Shown: positions 23,219 to 32,313, numbered from the stretch's first letter. The stretch: 64,000 nucleotides of DNA from Brachybacterium massiliense (GCF_900184245.1 NZ_FXXB01000004.1:186001-250000); one strand, 5' to 3'. The notes: generated by a model from the letters alone, not told the origin. Numbers and translations: made by a program.

Positions 23219-26200
23219 ATGACCACGCCCTCCTCGACGCCCGACCAGGCCGGCACCGCACCGTCCGAGCTCCGCATCACCTATCCCGGGGACCTGCCCG
23301 TCTCCCAGCGCCGGGAGGACATCCAGGCCGCGATCCGCGAGAACCAGGTGGTGGTGATCGCCGGAGCCACCGGCTCGGGCAAGACCACCCAGATCCCCAA
23401 GATGTTGCTCGAGCTCGGCTACGGACGGCGCGGGAAGCTGATCGGACACACCCAGCCGCGCCGCATCGCCGCGCGCTCCGTCGCCCAGCGCATCGCGTCC
23501 GAGCTCGGCCAGAAGCTGGGGGAGGGCACCGTCGGCTACCAGGTGCGCTTCACCCGTGAGACCTCTCGCGGCACCCGCCTGAAGCTCATGACCGACGGCA
23601 TCCTGCTGGCCGAGGTGGGCCGTGACCGGCTGTTGAAGCGCTACGACGCGATCATCATCGACGAGGCCCACGAGCGCTCGCTGAACATCGACGTGATCCT
23701 CGGATACCTCCGCCAGATCCTGCCCGAGCGGCCCGATCTGAAGGTCATCATCACCTCGGCGACCATCGACCCCGAGCGCTTCGCCGAGCACTTCGCCGCG
23801 GTGCTGCCCTCGGGGGAGCGCGAGCCCGCACCGATCATCGAGGTCTCCGGCCGCACCTACCCCGTCGACATCCGCTACCGGCCCCTGGTGCTCGAGGCCG
23901 AGGTCGAGGAGGACGACGAGCTCGAGGACATCCACTCCGTCGAGCGAGACCTCACCCAGGCGATCACCGACGCGGTGGACGAGCTCGCGGCCGAGGGTCC
24001 CGGGGACATGCTCGTCTTCCTGCCCGGAGAGCGGGAGATCCGCGAGATCTCCGACGCCCTGACCGCCCACCTCAACCGCGGCACCCGGGGCCGCGCAGCG
24101 CTGCCGGTCGAGGTGCTGCCGCTGTTCGGCAGGCTCTCCGCCCAGGACCAGCAGAAGATCTTCTCCCCGCCGCCCGCGGGCACCTACCGGCGCATCATCC
24201 TGTCCACCAACGTCGCCGAGACCTCGCTGACCGTCCCCGGCATCACCTACGTGATCGATGCGGGCCTGGCGCGCATCTCCCGCTACTCCCAGCGCACCAA
24301 GGTCCAGCGCCTCCCGATCGAGCCGATCTCCCAGGCCAGCGCGAACCAGCGCTCCGGCCGCTCCGGCCGCACCGCCCCCGGCATCGCGATCCGGCTGTAC
24401 TCCGAGGAGGACTTCGAGGGACGGCCCGAGTTCACCGAGCCGGAGATCCTGCGCACCTCACTCGCTTCCGTGGTGCTGCTGATGACCTCGCTCGGGCTGG
24501 GCGACGTGGAGTCGTTCCCCTTCGTCGAGCCGCCCGCCTCGCGCGCCATCACCGATGGCGTGCGCCTGCTCGACGAACTCGGCGCGATCGAGGAGGCTCC
24601 CTCCGCCCCGGGAGGGCGCCGGCTCACCCGCGTCGGCCGCACCCTCGCCCGCTTCCCGCTGGACCCCCGCATGGCGCGGATGCTCATCGAGGCCCACCGC
24701 CTCGGCGCCCTGCGGGAGGTGCTGATCATCGTCGCCGCGATGTCGATCCAGGACCCGCGAGAGCGGCCGCTGGGCCAGGAGCAGCAGGCCAAGGAGAAGC
24801 ACAAGCGCTTCGAGGACGAGACCAGCGACTTCATCGCCTACCTCAATCTCTGGAACCACCTCCAGGAGCGCCGCAAGGCGCTGTCGAACTCCGCTTTCCG
24901 TCGCGAGGTGCGCTCCGAGCATCTGCACTACCTGCGGATCCGTGAGTGGTGGGACCTGCACGCCCAGCTGCGGGACATGGCCAAGGATGCGGAGCTCTCC
25001 CGCAACGACAACGACGCCTCCCCGCAGGCGATCCATCAGGCGCTGCTGGCCGGTCTGCTCAGCCACGTCGGCCTCCAGGACGACCGCACCCGCGAGTACG
25101 CCGGCGCCCGCGGGGCGCGCTTCGCGCTGTGGCCGGGCTCCGCGCTCGCCAAGAAGCGCCCCGACTACGTGATGGTCTCCGAGCTGGTGGAGACCTCCCG
25201 CCTCTGGGGCCGCACCGCGGCGCGGATCGACCCGTCCTGGGCCGAGGAGACCGGCTCCCACGTGGTCAAGCGCTCCCACTCCGCGCCCCACTGGTCCTCG
25301 AAGCAGGCCTCGGCGATGGTGCACGAGAAGGTCACCCTCTACGGGGTGCCGCTGGTCGCGGACAGGGTCGTGGGCTACGGCCGGATCGACCCCGAGGCAG
25401 CTCGAGAGATCTTCCTCCAGCACGCCCTGATCGAGGGGGACTGGCGCACCCGCCACCACTTCTTCCGCGACAACCAGGCGCTGATCAAGGAGCTCGAGGA
25501 GCTCGAGGCCAAGACCCGGCGCCGGGACCTGCTGATCTCGGACGAGCAGCTGTTCCGCTTCTACGACGAGCGGATCCCCGCGCACATCGTCTCCGGCCGC
25601 CACTTCGACAGCTGGTGGAAGACGCAGCGCCATGAGACCCCGGACCTGCTCACCCTCACCGAGAAGGATCTGCTCGCCGCCGACGAGAGCGTGGCCGAGG
25701 CGATCGCCGCGGACTTCCCCGACACGTGGGTGCAGGGCGACATCACCCTCCCGCTGAGCTACTCCTTCGGCGAGGTGGGCGCGAAGGGCACCGACGGTGT
25801 CACCGCCACCGTGCCGCTCGCCGTGCTGAACCGCCTGCGGCCGCACGGCTTCGACTGGCTGGTCCCCGGCATGCGCGAGGACCTGGTCACCGAGCTGATC
25901 CGCTCCCTGCCCAAGGCGATCCGACGCCATCTGGTGCCCGCGCCTGAACGGGCCAAGGTGGTCGCGGCGACCCTGCACGACGACGACCCGAACTCCGGTG
26001 AGTCCTTCCTCGAGGCGGTCGCCGACGAGCTGGTCGCCCTGCCCGGCGTGCCGGACGACCTGCCGCTGTACGGCCCCGAGTTCGACCTGTCGAAGCTGCC
26101 GCCGCATCTGCGCATGCACTTCCGGGTGGTCGATGATCGCGGGCGCCAGATCGGTGCCGGGGACGACCTCGAGCAGCTCAAGGGCCGGCTCAAGAAGCGG

Positions 26201-27115
26201 GTGGACGCCTCGGTCTCCTCCCAGGCCGACGAGCTCGCGCAGAAGGACCTCGAGACCTTCCCCTCGACGGGGGTGCCCGCCGTGCACGAATCGACCGTGG
26301 GCGGGCTCAAGGTCACCGGATATCCGGCGCTGCTGGCACGGCGCGGGAAGGACGGGCGGCTCGAACGGGTGGATCTGGCGATCCTCGCCACCGCGGACGA
26401 GCAGGTGCTCGCCCACCGCGAGGGCGTGATCGCACTGGTGGACCGCGAGATCGGCACCGACCTCTCCGGTGTGCTGAACGCGCTGCCCAATCCCACCAAG
26501 CTCGCTGTCTCCGGCTCCGACTACGCCTCCACGGCGGCGCTGCTGGCCGACGCCTCGCGCGCCGCCACCGTGCACCTGGTGGGGGAGGCGCAGATCCGCA
26601 CCCGCGCCGAGTACGAGACGCTCCTGCACAGCGTGCGCGCCCAGCACGATGAGCTCGCCGCACAGGCGGTCAAGAACGCGGCCTCAGCGCTGGCGATGGG
26701 GACGAAGCTCCACCGCGAGCTGGGCCGCGCGACCTCGCTCGCCGTCCTCTCCCATCTCACCCAGATCCGCGAGCACGCCGCCTCCCTGCTCGGCGACGGG
26801 TTCATCTCCCGCACCGGCATCGAGCACCTCCCCGAGCTCAGCCGCTACCTCGAGGCGGATCTGCGGCGCCTCGAGAAGCTTCCGGAGAACCCTCGCCGGG
26901 ACGAGCAGCTGGCCTGGCAGATCGGCGACCTCGAACAGTTCTGGGCCTCCAGGAAGGCGAAGCTCAGCGCACGAGCGCGGGCCAGCGCTGCGGCGCGCGA
27001 GATCGACTGGCTGCTCGAGGAGCTGCGGGTGAGCCTGTTCGCCCAGACCCTCGGCACGAAGCAGACCGTCTCGGACAAGCGGATCCGCAAGGCGATCAAC
27101 GAGCTCGGCGGCTGA
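23219..27115 (+). CDS. hrpA: ATP-dependent RNA helicase HrpA
   Basis: A 1298-residue DEAH-box helicase. Walker A is GATGSGKTT (about residues 52-60), motif II is DEAH in IIIDEAHERSLNID, motif III SAT in IITSATIDPERF, and motif VI is SGRSGRTAPG. The HA2/OB region follows, and the long C-terminal part (DUF3418-type) is characteristic of HrpA, of normal length. In other bacteria HrpA resolves stalled or collided ribosomes on mRNA. Single gene with its own promoter. Confidence 0.95.
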   Translation: MTTPSSTPDQAGTAPSELRITYPGDLPVSQRREDIQAAIRENQVVVIAGATGSGKTTQIPKMLLELGYGRRGKLIGHTQPRRIAARSVAQRIASELGQKLGEGTVGYQVRFTRETSRGTRLKLMTDGILLAEVGRDRLLKRYDAIIIDEAHERSLNIDVILGYLRQILPERPDLKVIITSATIDPERFAEHFAAVLPSGEREPAPIIEVSGRTYPVDIRYRPLVLEAEVEEDDELEDIHSVERDLTQAITDAVDELAAEGPGDMLVFLPGEREIREISDALTAHLNRGTRGRAALPVEVLPLFGRLSAQDQQKIFSPPPAGTYRRIILSTNVAETSLTVPGITYVIDAGLARISRYSQRTKVQRLPIEPISQASANQRSGRSGRTAPGIAIRLYSEEDFEGRPEFTEPEILRTSLASVVLLMTSLGLGDVESFPFVEPPASRAITDGVRLLDELGAIEEAPSAPGGRRLTRVGRTLARFPLDPRMARMLIEAHRLGALREVLIIVAAMSIQDPRERPLGQEQQAKEKHKRFEDETSDFIAYLNLWNHLQERRKALSNSAFRREVRSEHLHYLRIREWWDLHAQLRDMAKDAELSRNDNDASPQAIHQALLAGLLSHVGLQDDRTREYAGARGARFALWPGSALAKKRPDYVMVSELVETSRLWGRTAARIDPSWAEETGSHVVKRSHSAPHWSSKQASAMVHEKVTLYGVPLVADRVVGYGRIDPEAAREIFLQHALIEGDWRTRHHFFRDNQALIKELEELEAKTRRRDLLISDEQLFRFYDERIPAHIVSGRHFDSWWKTQRHETPDLLTLTEKDLLAADESVAEAIAADFPDTWVQGDITLPLSYSFGEVGAKGTDGVTATVPLAVLNRLRPHGFDWLVPGMREDLVTELIRSLPKAIRRHLVPAPERAKVVAATLHDDDPNSGESFLEAVADELVALPGVPDDLPLYGPEFDLSKLPPHLRMHFRVVDDRGRQIGAGDDLEQLKGRLKKRVDASVSSQADELAQKDLETFPSTGVPAVHESTVGGLKVTGYPALLARRGKDGRLERVDLAILATADEQVLAHREGVIALVDREIGTDLSGVLNALPNPTKLAVSGSDYASTAALLADASRAATVHLVGEAQIRTRAEYETLLHSVRAQHDELAAQAVKNAASALAMGTKLHRELGRATSLAVLSHLTQIREHAASLLGDGFISRTGIEHLPELSRYLEADLRRLEKLPENPRRDEQLAWQIGDLEQFWASRKAKLSARARASAAAREIDWLLEELRVSLFAQTLGTKQTVSDKRIRKAINELGG

Positions 27116-27449
27116 CCGGTCCCGGACGCGGCGCGAGGTGAGACCGGTCTCGATCGGGCGTCCTCCGCCGCAACTTGTGAAGTCTTTACGCTCGATTGCG
27201 AGGCACGGCACGAAAGTGCCGGGAGCACCCGGACCCGAAGGCGGAGACCGCGCCGAGGACCGGTGACGACGCCGTGGGCGACAACCCTCCCGGCACCCAT
27301 GCCCAGGTCATGCGCACCCCAAGAGCGCCGCCGCCTGCGGGCGGGGAGGCCGACGCAGCCCTTCACAGCCTCCCAGCGAATCGTTACCTTGGCACGGCCC
27401 GCTGCGCCGGGCACGCTCCCTGCCCCAGGCTCCGAAGGATTCCGCGACC
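27116..27449. other. 334-base intergenic stretch with a tetraloop hairpin
   Basis: No convincing gene is seen here. CGGCAC-GAAA-GTGCCG (27206-27221) forms a perfect 6-bp hairpin with a GNRA loop, downstream of a possible transcription start region (TTTACG, 27185-27190). The rest is GC-rich leader running to the exported protein at 27450. I looked for a c-di-AMP riboswitch, common before actinobacterial wall hydrolases, and did not find its conserved cores. Confidence 0.5.
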
Positions 27450-28058
27450 ATGTCGATCACCGCCGCCCCGCGCGCACCGCTCTCCCGCCGTCATCTGCTG
27501 ATCGCCGGTGCGCTCGGCATCAGCTCGCTCGCCGCGCTCGGCACTGCCGCCCCGGCGCGCGCCGCCGATGAGGTGTGGACCGAGGAGTTCATGACCCGTG
27601 CCGAGACCCGCGAGGGGTTCGACGTCGACGCCATGGACGACTGGCAGATCGACAACGCGAAGTTCATCATCGCCGTCTGCGCCGGGCACGGCTTCGGCAT
27701 CGAGGCCACGAAGATCACCCTCATCACCGCGATCGTCGAGTCCTGGCTGTACAACTACGAGCCGGCCGTCGATCACGACTCCGGAGGCCTGTTCCAGCAG
27801 CGGCCCTCGATGGGCTGGGGCACCTATGACGAGGTGCGCCACAAGAAGAAGGCGATCGACGCCTTCCTCGGCCTCGGCGCCCACGCCTCCCCGCCCGGGC
27901 TGCTCCAGCTCGCCCCGGACTACAGGGAGTGGGAGCCCGGCGCGGCGGCCCAGGCAGTGCAGATCTCGGCCCACCCCGGGCGCTACTCGGAGCAGCTGCC
28001 CGCGGCGCAGATCCTCTGGGATCGCTACGCCCACGACGTCTCGCCCTACACGGACTGA
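27450..28058 (+). CDS. Tat-exported lysozyme/transglycosylase-like protein
   Basis: A 202-residue protein with a twin-arginine signal (SRRHLLIAGALGISSLAALG, cleavage after APARA, residue 38). The mature part resembles small transglycosylase-like proteins of actinobacteria and phage lysins: ITAIVESWLYNYEPAVDHDS with a central Glu, then GGLFQQRPSMGWGT. Action on peptidoglycan is inferred from this pattern. GAAGG lies upstream of the ATG. It is preceded by a long untranslated region. Confidence 0.7.
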   Translation: MSITAAPRAPLSRRHLLIAGALGISSLAALGTAAPARAADEVWTEEFMTRAETREGFDVDAMDDWQIDNAKFIIAVCAGHGFGIEATKITLITAIVESWLYNYEPAVDHDSGGLFQQRPSMGWGTYDEVRHKKKAIDAFLGLGAHASPPGLLQLAPDYREWEPGAAAQAVQISAHPGRYSEQLPAAQILWDRYAHDVSPYTD

Positions 28059-28081
28059 GACCCGGCCGCGGACGGGCGGTC

Positions 28082-28609
28082 TCACAGCCCGAGGGTCGCG
28101 CCTTCACAGGGATCGGCGTCGACCAGCACGTCCGTCAACCGCATGACCCCGTCGGCGTGCACCAGCAGGCGCGAGCCGTGCGGACCCTCGGCCTCCAGCC
28201 ACAGGTCACCGCCCGAGCTCTGCTCGCGGCCCAGCGCCTCGAAGCCGTGCTCCTCGAGCACCGGATCGAGCGCCGCGCGCCACGGCTCCCAGTCCATGCC
28301 CTGACCGGGCTCGGGATACAGGGGCTCATCGGCCTCCCACACTCCCGGCTGGTAGCGGCAGTCCTCTGCACCCGGCTCGATGATCTCCTGCGAACGCCGC
28401 TCCCACGACAGCGGGCGCACGGAGTCCGCCGCGGCGAGGAGCTCCTCGGCCACCAGCTCATGGTGCTCGACGGCCTCCTCGGCCGGCATCGCCGTGGCGC
28501 CCCCACCGCATCCGGCGGCCAGGAGCAGCACTGCGCCGAGGCCAGCGGAGCCATGCATCAGCCTCGCGAGACCTCGGCGTCCCCGGACCTGTCCCTCACG
28601 CACGGGCAT
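28082..28609 (-). CDS. Lipoprotein in the calpain locus
   Basis: A 175-residue protein; start taken at the ATG at 28609 (MPVREGQVRGRRGLARLMHG). The signal peptide ends in a lipobox LLAAGC (Cys34). The mature part is acidic with two further Cys (EDCRY and ADPCEG) that may pair. It overlaps the upstream 100-residue gene by 14 bases and so belongs to the calpain operon. A role protecting the outer face of the membrane (immunity) or serving the toxin is possible but not shown. Confidence 0.7.
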   Translation of the reverse strand: MPVREGQVRGRRGLARLMHGSAGLGAVLLLAAGCGGGATAMPAEEAVEHHELVAEELLAAADSVRPLSWERRSQEIIEPGAEDCRYQPGVWEADEPLYPEPGQGMDWEPWRAALDPVLEEHGFEALGREQSSGGDLWLEAEGPHGSRLLVHADGVMRLTDVLVDADPCEGATLGL

Positions 28610-28898
28610 CGCTCCCGCCGCCGGATGCGGCGGGCTCCCGCTCGAGCGCGATGCGGACGGTGCCGCGCCGTTCACGGGTCGACGGGACGGTGGACACCAG
28701 GGTCAGGGACCCGGCGTCATCGACCGGCTCGGTCTCGCCCGGCCGCAGGGTCAGCTCGAGAGCCCGCTCGGCCCCGGAGCGTGCCAGGCGCAGCACCGTG
28801 TACGGGCCGTGCTCGTCCTCGAGGGTGCGGAAGACCCCCAGCCGCCAGGGACCGTCCTGGACCTGGCCGGCCTGCTGGATCACGTGCTCGCTCCTCAT
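28596..28898 (-). CDS. 100-residue beta-rich protein, candidate immunity protein
   Basis: The ATG at 28898 follows the calpain stop by 4 bases with GGGAG upstream. The sequence is beta-rich and acidic (GPYTVLRLARSGAERALELT, LRPGETEPVDDAGSLTLVST) and has no signal peptide or membrane helix. Its place directly behind a protease-toxin-like gene is that of an immunity or accessory gene. It vaguely recalls DUF6406-type proteins; no firm assignment. Confidence 0.6.
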   Translation of the reverse strand: MRSEHVIQQAGQVQDGPWRLGVFRTLEDEHGPYTVLRLARSGAERALELTLRPGETEPVDDAGSLTLVSTVPSTRERRGTVRIALEREPAASGGGSDARA

Positions 28899-28902
28899 CG
28901 GC

Positions 28903-29565
28903 TCACTCCCCGATCCCGGTCATGAAGATCGAGGTGGCGTACGCCGGATGGTCCGGATCGATCCTCACCTCGTAGGGGTTCGAGGAGCGCGGTCCGTGGG
29001 GATTGGTCAGGATGATCTCCCCGGTGCTCTCGTCGTAGCCGGAGACCTGGTAGACGTGCGCGGAGACGAGATCATCGCGGGCCGGGCCGATCGGCAGCAA
29101 CGGGTCGGTCATCACGGTGATCGGGCGGCCCTCGTCGAACGCCTGTCGGTACTCGTCGAAGGAGGGCTGCCCCAGGGTGTCCGACTCGCGTGCCGACTTC
29201 CCGGTGATCATCTCGAGACCCGCCGCGGGGGTGTCCGCCCAGACCGCCGAGGGGCGCCCGTCGTGCGCGTTGATCATGGCTATCTCGTAGACGGTGGCCC
29301 AGCTGGGATCCCCGGAGCGCCCGTCCACCGTGCCCTTGGTCCCCAGATCGTCAGGACTCACGGCGATGACCTGCCACTCGCCGTCGACGAAGAGGCGCAC
29401 CTCCCAGCCGTCGGCGCCGGGTGGTTCGCCGACCCCGCTGATGTTCTCGGCCAGCTGGCCGGGGTCGGTCGACTGCACGGCCATCAGCGCGGCGAGATAC
29501 CAGCAGTCCCCGAGGGAGCCCTGGTCCACGAGGGACTCCTCGATCCCTGCCTGGTCGATGTCCAC
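28903..29565 (-). CDS. Calpain-family (C2) cysteine protease domain
   Basis: A 220-residue ORF from a GTG at 29565; the same frame is open back to 29649. The catalytic triad of the calpain family is complete: Cys21 in DQGSLGDCWYLAALMAV, His170 in SAHVYQVSGYDE and Asn188 in LTNPHG. Bacterial members occur mostly as toxin or effector domains. The frame is continuous with the upstream WXG100-like ORF apart from one TGA (29652-29650), so the native protein may be one 369-residue fusion. Whether the GTG is used on its own is unknown; no clear ribosome binding site precedes it. Confidence 0.8.
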   Translation of the reverse strand: MDIDQAGIEESLVDQGSLGDCWYLAALMAVQSTDPGQLAENISGVGEPPGADGWEVRLFVDGEWQVIAVSPDDLGTKGTVDGRSGDPSWATVYEIAMINAHDGRPSAVWADTPAAGLEMITGKSARESDTLGQPSFDEYRQAFDEGRPITVMTDPLLPIGPARDDLVSAHVYQVSGYDESTGEIILTNPHGPRSSNPYEVRIDPDHPAYATSIFMTGIGE

Positions 29566-29649
29566 GCTCGAGGGATCCCAGTCCGGGTGCGCATCGGTGT
29601 ACCGCTCGCCGAGCGGACTGTCCGCGTCGCCCGCCTCGACCCGGTCGCG

Positions 29650-30012
29650 TCACAGATCGCCGACGCGCTCGCCGGTGTTGATCACATCGGACCAGTCCAG
29701 GAACTGACCGCCCAGCATCCCGTCGTAGTCGGCAGGGTCGATCCGGCCGGTCGGATCCGAGGCGGCATCCTGCTCGGCGGCCTCGAACGCGAGATGCTCC
29801 GCGGTGCTGCTGAGGTGGTCCCCGGTCTGCGACAGCTGCTGGCGGCACTGCTCCCAGCGGTCGCGGAAGCCGTCGGCATCGGGCCCCACCCAACCCGCCG
29901 TGGCCACCGCGGTCTGCAGCGCCTCCGTGGTGACCCTCAGCTGCTGATCCCCGTCGCGGAACCGGCGCGCCAGCTCCACCATCTCTTCCGTGTTCGACCC
30001 CCAGAACGCCAT
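29650..30012 (-). CDS. WXG100-like N-terminal domain, in frame with the calpain domain
   Basis: A 120-residue ORF from the ATG at 30012 (MAFWGSNTEEMVELARRFRD). It is helical, with the turn AGWVGPDADGFRDRW (W41-x-G43), the WXG hairpin of ESX/type VII substrates. It ends GERVGDL at a TGA, after which the same frame continues RDRVEAGDADSPLGERYTDA into the calpain domain without a shift. WXG domains guide export of polymorphic toxins, so the pair reads as an exported protease toxin broken by a nonsense codon or expressed as two chains. Confidence 0.7.
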   Translation of the reverse strand: MAFWGSNTEEMVELARRFRDGDQQLRVTTEALQTAVATAGWVGPDADGFRDRWEQCRQQLSQTGDHLSSTAEHLAFEAAEQDAASDPTGRIDPADYDGMLGGQFLDWSDVINTGERVGDL

Positions 30013-30161
30013 GCCCGAGGATCCCACGGTGCGTGTGACGTGCGCAACGTCGGCTGCTTCGTGTCCCTGGGCGAGCACGGGAGGGAGGTCTCGCTGGCAC
30101 GGGCGAGAGGCCGCGCGTGGACGAAGTATCGCGTCCTCTCACCGGGGGCCGCCGACATCGT

Positions 30162-30167
30162 TAGGCT
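30162..30167 (+). promoter_or_regulatory. Malic enzyme -10 box, probable leaderless start
   Basis: TAGGCT ends 7 bases before the ATG of the malic enzyme gene; there is no room for a Shine-Dalgarno sequence. Confidence 0.5.
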
Positions 30168-30174
30168 GTGCCCC

Positions 30175-31632
30175 ATGTCACCGATGCCAACCGTGAGCTA
30201 CTCCATCACGATCCGACTCGAGTTCGCCGCCCGCTCCGCCGCAGTCAGCGACATCACCAGCCGCATCGAGCAGCGAGACGCGACGGTCACCGCCCTCGAC
30301 GTCTCCGCCTCCGGGCCCGAGCGGATGCGCGCGGACATCACCGTGCTCACCGCCGGTCACGATCACGCGATGCAGGTCGTGGACGAGCTGCGCGGCCTCG
30401 AGGGCGTGGAGCTGGGCAAGGTTTCCGACCGCACCTTCCTCGCCCACCTCGGAGGCAAGCTCACTGTTCAGTCGAAGCTGCCGATCCGTCACCGCGACGA
30501 CCTGTCGATGATCTACACCCCGGGCGTCGCCCGGGTGGTCAAGGCGATCGCGGAGAACCCCGAGGACGCCCGACGCCTGACCATCAAGCGCAACACCGTC
30601 GCCGTGGTCTCCGACGGGTCCGCCATCCTGGGGCTCGGTGATCTCGGCCCCCTCGCCGCGATGCCGGTGATGGAGGGCAAGGCGGCGCTGTTCAAGCGCT
30701 TCGCGGACATCGACGCCTTCCCCATCTGCCTGGACGCCCACTCGGTCGACGACATCGTCGCCCACGTCAAGGCGATCGCCCCGGTCTTCGCCGGGATCAA
30801 CCTCGAGGACATCTCCGCGCCCCGCTGCTTCGAGATCGAGGATCGTCTGCGCGCCGAGCTCGACATCCCCGTCTTCCATGACGACCAGCACGGCACCGCG
30901 ATCGTGGTGGTCGCCGCCCTGCGTAATGCGCTGCGCGTGGTGGACAAGAGCATCGAGACCGCTCGCATCGTGCTCTCCGGCGCTGGCGCGGCCGGCACCG
31001 CGATCCTGCGCCTGCTGCGCGCTGCCGGAGCACGCGACATCGTGGTCACCGATATCGACGGGATCGTCCACGAGGGCCGCCAGCAGCTCGAGGGTCGCCT
31101 GCCGTGGATCGCCGAGGTCACCAATCCGCGAGAGATCACGGGCTCCCTCTCCGATGCGGTCAAGGACGCGGACGTGTTCATCGGCGTCAGCGCCGGGAAC
31201 ATCCTCAGCGCCGAGGACGTCGCCACCATGGCCGAGCGCTCCGTGGTGTTCGCGATGGCGAACCCGACCCCCGAGATCGACCCTGCCGAGGCCGTCAAGC
31301 ACGCCGAGGTGGTCGCGACCGGCCGCAGCGACTTCGCCAATCAGATCAACAACGTGCTCGCCTTCCCCGGCGTGTTCCGCGGCCTGCTGGATGCCCACGC
31401 CACCCGGGTCAGCGACCGCATGCTGCTGGCCGCCGCGAAGGCGCTCGCGGACGTGGTCACCTCCGAGGAGCTCAACCCCACCTACATCGTGCCCAGCGTC
31501 TTCCACGAGGGCGTCACGAAGGCGGTCGCGAGCGCCGTCGAGCAGGTGGCGCGCGAAGAGGCCGGCACCGTGGACACCATCACCGGCACGATGACCGCCG
31601 TCTACGCCGACGAGATCACCCTCGAGGGCTGA
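30175..31632 (+). CDS. NAD(P)-dependent malic enzyme with N-terminal ACT domain
   Basis: A 485-residue protein that oxidatively decarboxylates malate to pyruvate. Residues 5-80 form an ACT-type regulatory domain (YSITIRLEFAARSAAVSDIT). The catalytic part contains the active-site Tyr (SMIYTPGVARVVKAI), the metal-binding FHDDQHGTAIV and a Rossmann motif VLSGAGAAGTAILRL. The frame is open far upstream, but the ATG at 30175 matches the family N-terminus and the nearby -10 box. The ACT domain suggests allosteric control by an amino acid or other small ligand. Confidence 0.93.
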   Translation: MSPMPTVSYSITIRLEFAARSAAVSDITSRIEQRDATVTALDVSASGPERMRADITVLTAGHDHAMQVVDELRGLEGVELGKVSDRTFLAHLGGKLTVQSKLPIRHRDDLSMIYTPGVARVVKAIAENPEDARRLTIKRNTVAVVSDGSAILGLGDLGPLAAMPVMEGKAALFKRFADIDAFPICLDAHSVDDIVAHVKAIAPVFAGINLEDISAPRCFEIEDRLRAELDIPVFHDDQHGTAIVVVAALRNALRVVDKSIETARIVLSGAGAAGTAILRLLRAAGARDIVVTDIDGIVHEGRQQLEGRLPWIAEVTNPREITGSLSDAVKDADVFIGVSAGNILSAEDVATMAERSVVFAMANPTPEIDPAEAVKHAEVVATGRSDFANQINNVLAFPGVFRGLLDAHATRVSDRMLLAAAKALADVVTSEELNPTYIVPSVFHEGVTKAVASAVEQVAREEAGTVDTITGTMTAVYADEITLEG

Positions 31633-31707
31633 CGGCGCGGCACGGCGCACACCCGCCCGCGCCGCGGCACCCCTCGCGCTGCGGCACCCGCCCCGTTCGC
31701 AGCATCG

Positions 31708-31760
31708 ACAGCCTGCTGGCGATCCACTTTCATCGCGGAAGTGGGTCGCCAGCAGGCTGT
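31708..31760. terminator. 22-bp stem hairpin between convergent genes
   Basis: Arms 31708-31729 and 31739-31760 are inverted repeats matching at 21 of 22 positions with a 9-base loop. The arms begin ACAGCCTGCTGGCG. It lies between malic enzyme and the convergent vanZ-like gene and can stop both transcripts, although no long U-tract follows. The length is unusual for a simple terminator. Confidence 0.65.
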
Positions 31761-31767
31761 TCCGTGC

Positions 31768-31798
31768 GGGAACGGATCCGTGGGGGAACGGATCCGTG
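31768..31798 (+). repeat. Two direct copies of GGGAACGGATCCGTG
   Basis: The 15-mer occurs at 31768-31782 and 31784-31798 (period 16), immediately beside the long hairpin. Confidence 0.85.
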
Positions 31799-31881
31799 CG
31801 GGGAAGGGGCCGCACAGTTCCGCTCGACCGGCACGATCCCGGGCGACCGGCGCGAGGCGCGGTTCCGGTCGACGGTGAGCG

Positions 31882-32313
31882 CTACTCCGCAGCGCTGTCG
31901 CGGCGCAGCATCCGCTCGCCGGCCCAGGCCGCCACCCCCAGCGCGATGCCGACCACGTCGAACAGCAGATCGAGCAGGTCTCCGCTGCGTTCGGCGAGCG
32001 CCACCAGCTGGACCAGCTCGATCAGCAGCGCATGCACGAGGGCGGCGATCACCACCCACCCGATCGGGAACCGTTTCCGCGGTGCGAGCACGCGCCCGGC
32101 GGCGAAGACGGTCGCCGCGAACACCAGCAGGTGCACCGCCTTGTCCTGGCCCGGCACGCCGAGGCCGGGCGTGCCCTCGGGCAGCGAGGGCAAGTAGAAG
32201 CCGATGTTCGCCGCCAGGGTGAGAGCCAGCAGGGCGAGCCGCCACGGCACGGAGCCGCCCACCCGTCGGATCTCCGAGGGGAGGCGGTGCAGGAACTCGA
32301 CGACGGCGTCCAT
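31882..32313 (-). CDS. VanZ-family membrane protein
   Basis: A 143-residue protein with three to four membrane helices (WRLALLALTLAANIGFYLPS, DKAVHLLVFAATVFAAGRVL, VIAALVHALLIELVQLVALA, LLDLLFDVVGIALGVAAWAG). The KxxHxxxF pattern (DKAVHLLVF), the helix with Glu (LLIELVQ) and the final D-x-x-x-D-x-x-G-x-x-x-G (DLLFDVVGIALG) are the VanZ-like signature. The biochemical role of most family members is unknown; a few affect teicoplanin resistance. Confidence 0.8.
   Translation of the reverse strand: MDAVVEFLHRLPSEIRRVGGSVPWRLALLALTLAANIGFYLPSLPEGTPGLGVPGQDKAVHLLVFAATVFAAGRVLAPRKRFPIGWVVIAALVHALLIELVQLVALAERSGDLLDLLFDVVGIALGVAAWAGERMLRRDSAAE

Noticed and set aside
24458-26647. A 729-codon open frame antisense to hrpA
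   Set aside because: It is the shadow of the hrpA codons; the composition is typical of antisense high-GC frames and hrpA motifs are complete on the other strand.
27116-27449. c-di-AMP (ydaO/yuaA) riboswitch upstream of the exported wall protein
   Set aside because: The conserved cores (GGGGACCC, GGGGUGAA and CCCGUCAGCUAACC-like strings) are not present; only a simple GAAA-capped hairpin is seen.
28651-30174. N-terminal extension of the malic enzyme by about 500 codons
   Set aside because: The upstream frame is antisense to the calpain/WXG locus; the ACT domain and the -10 box place the start at 30175.
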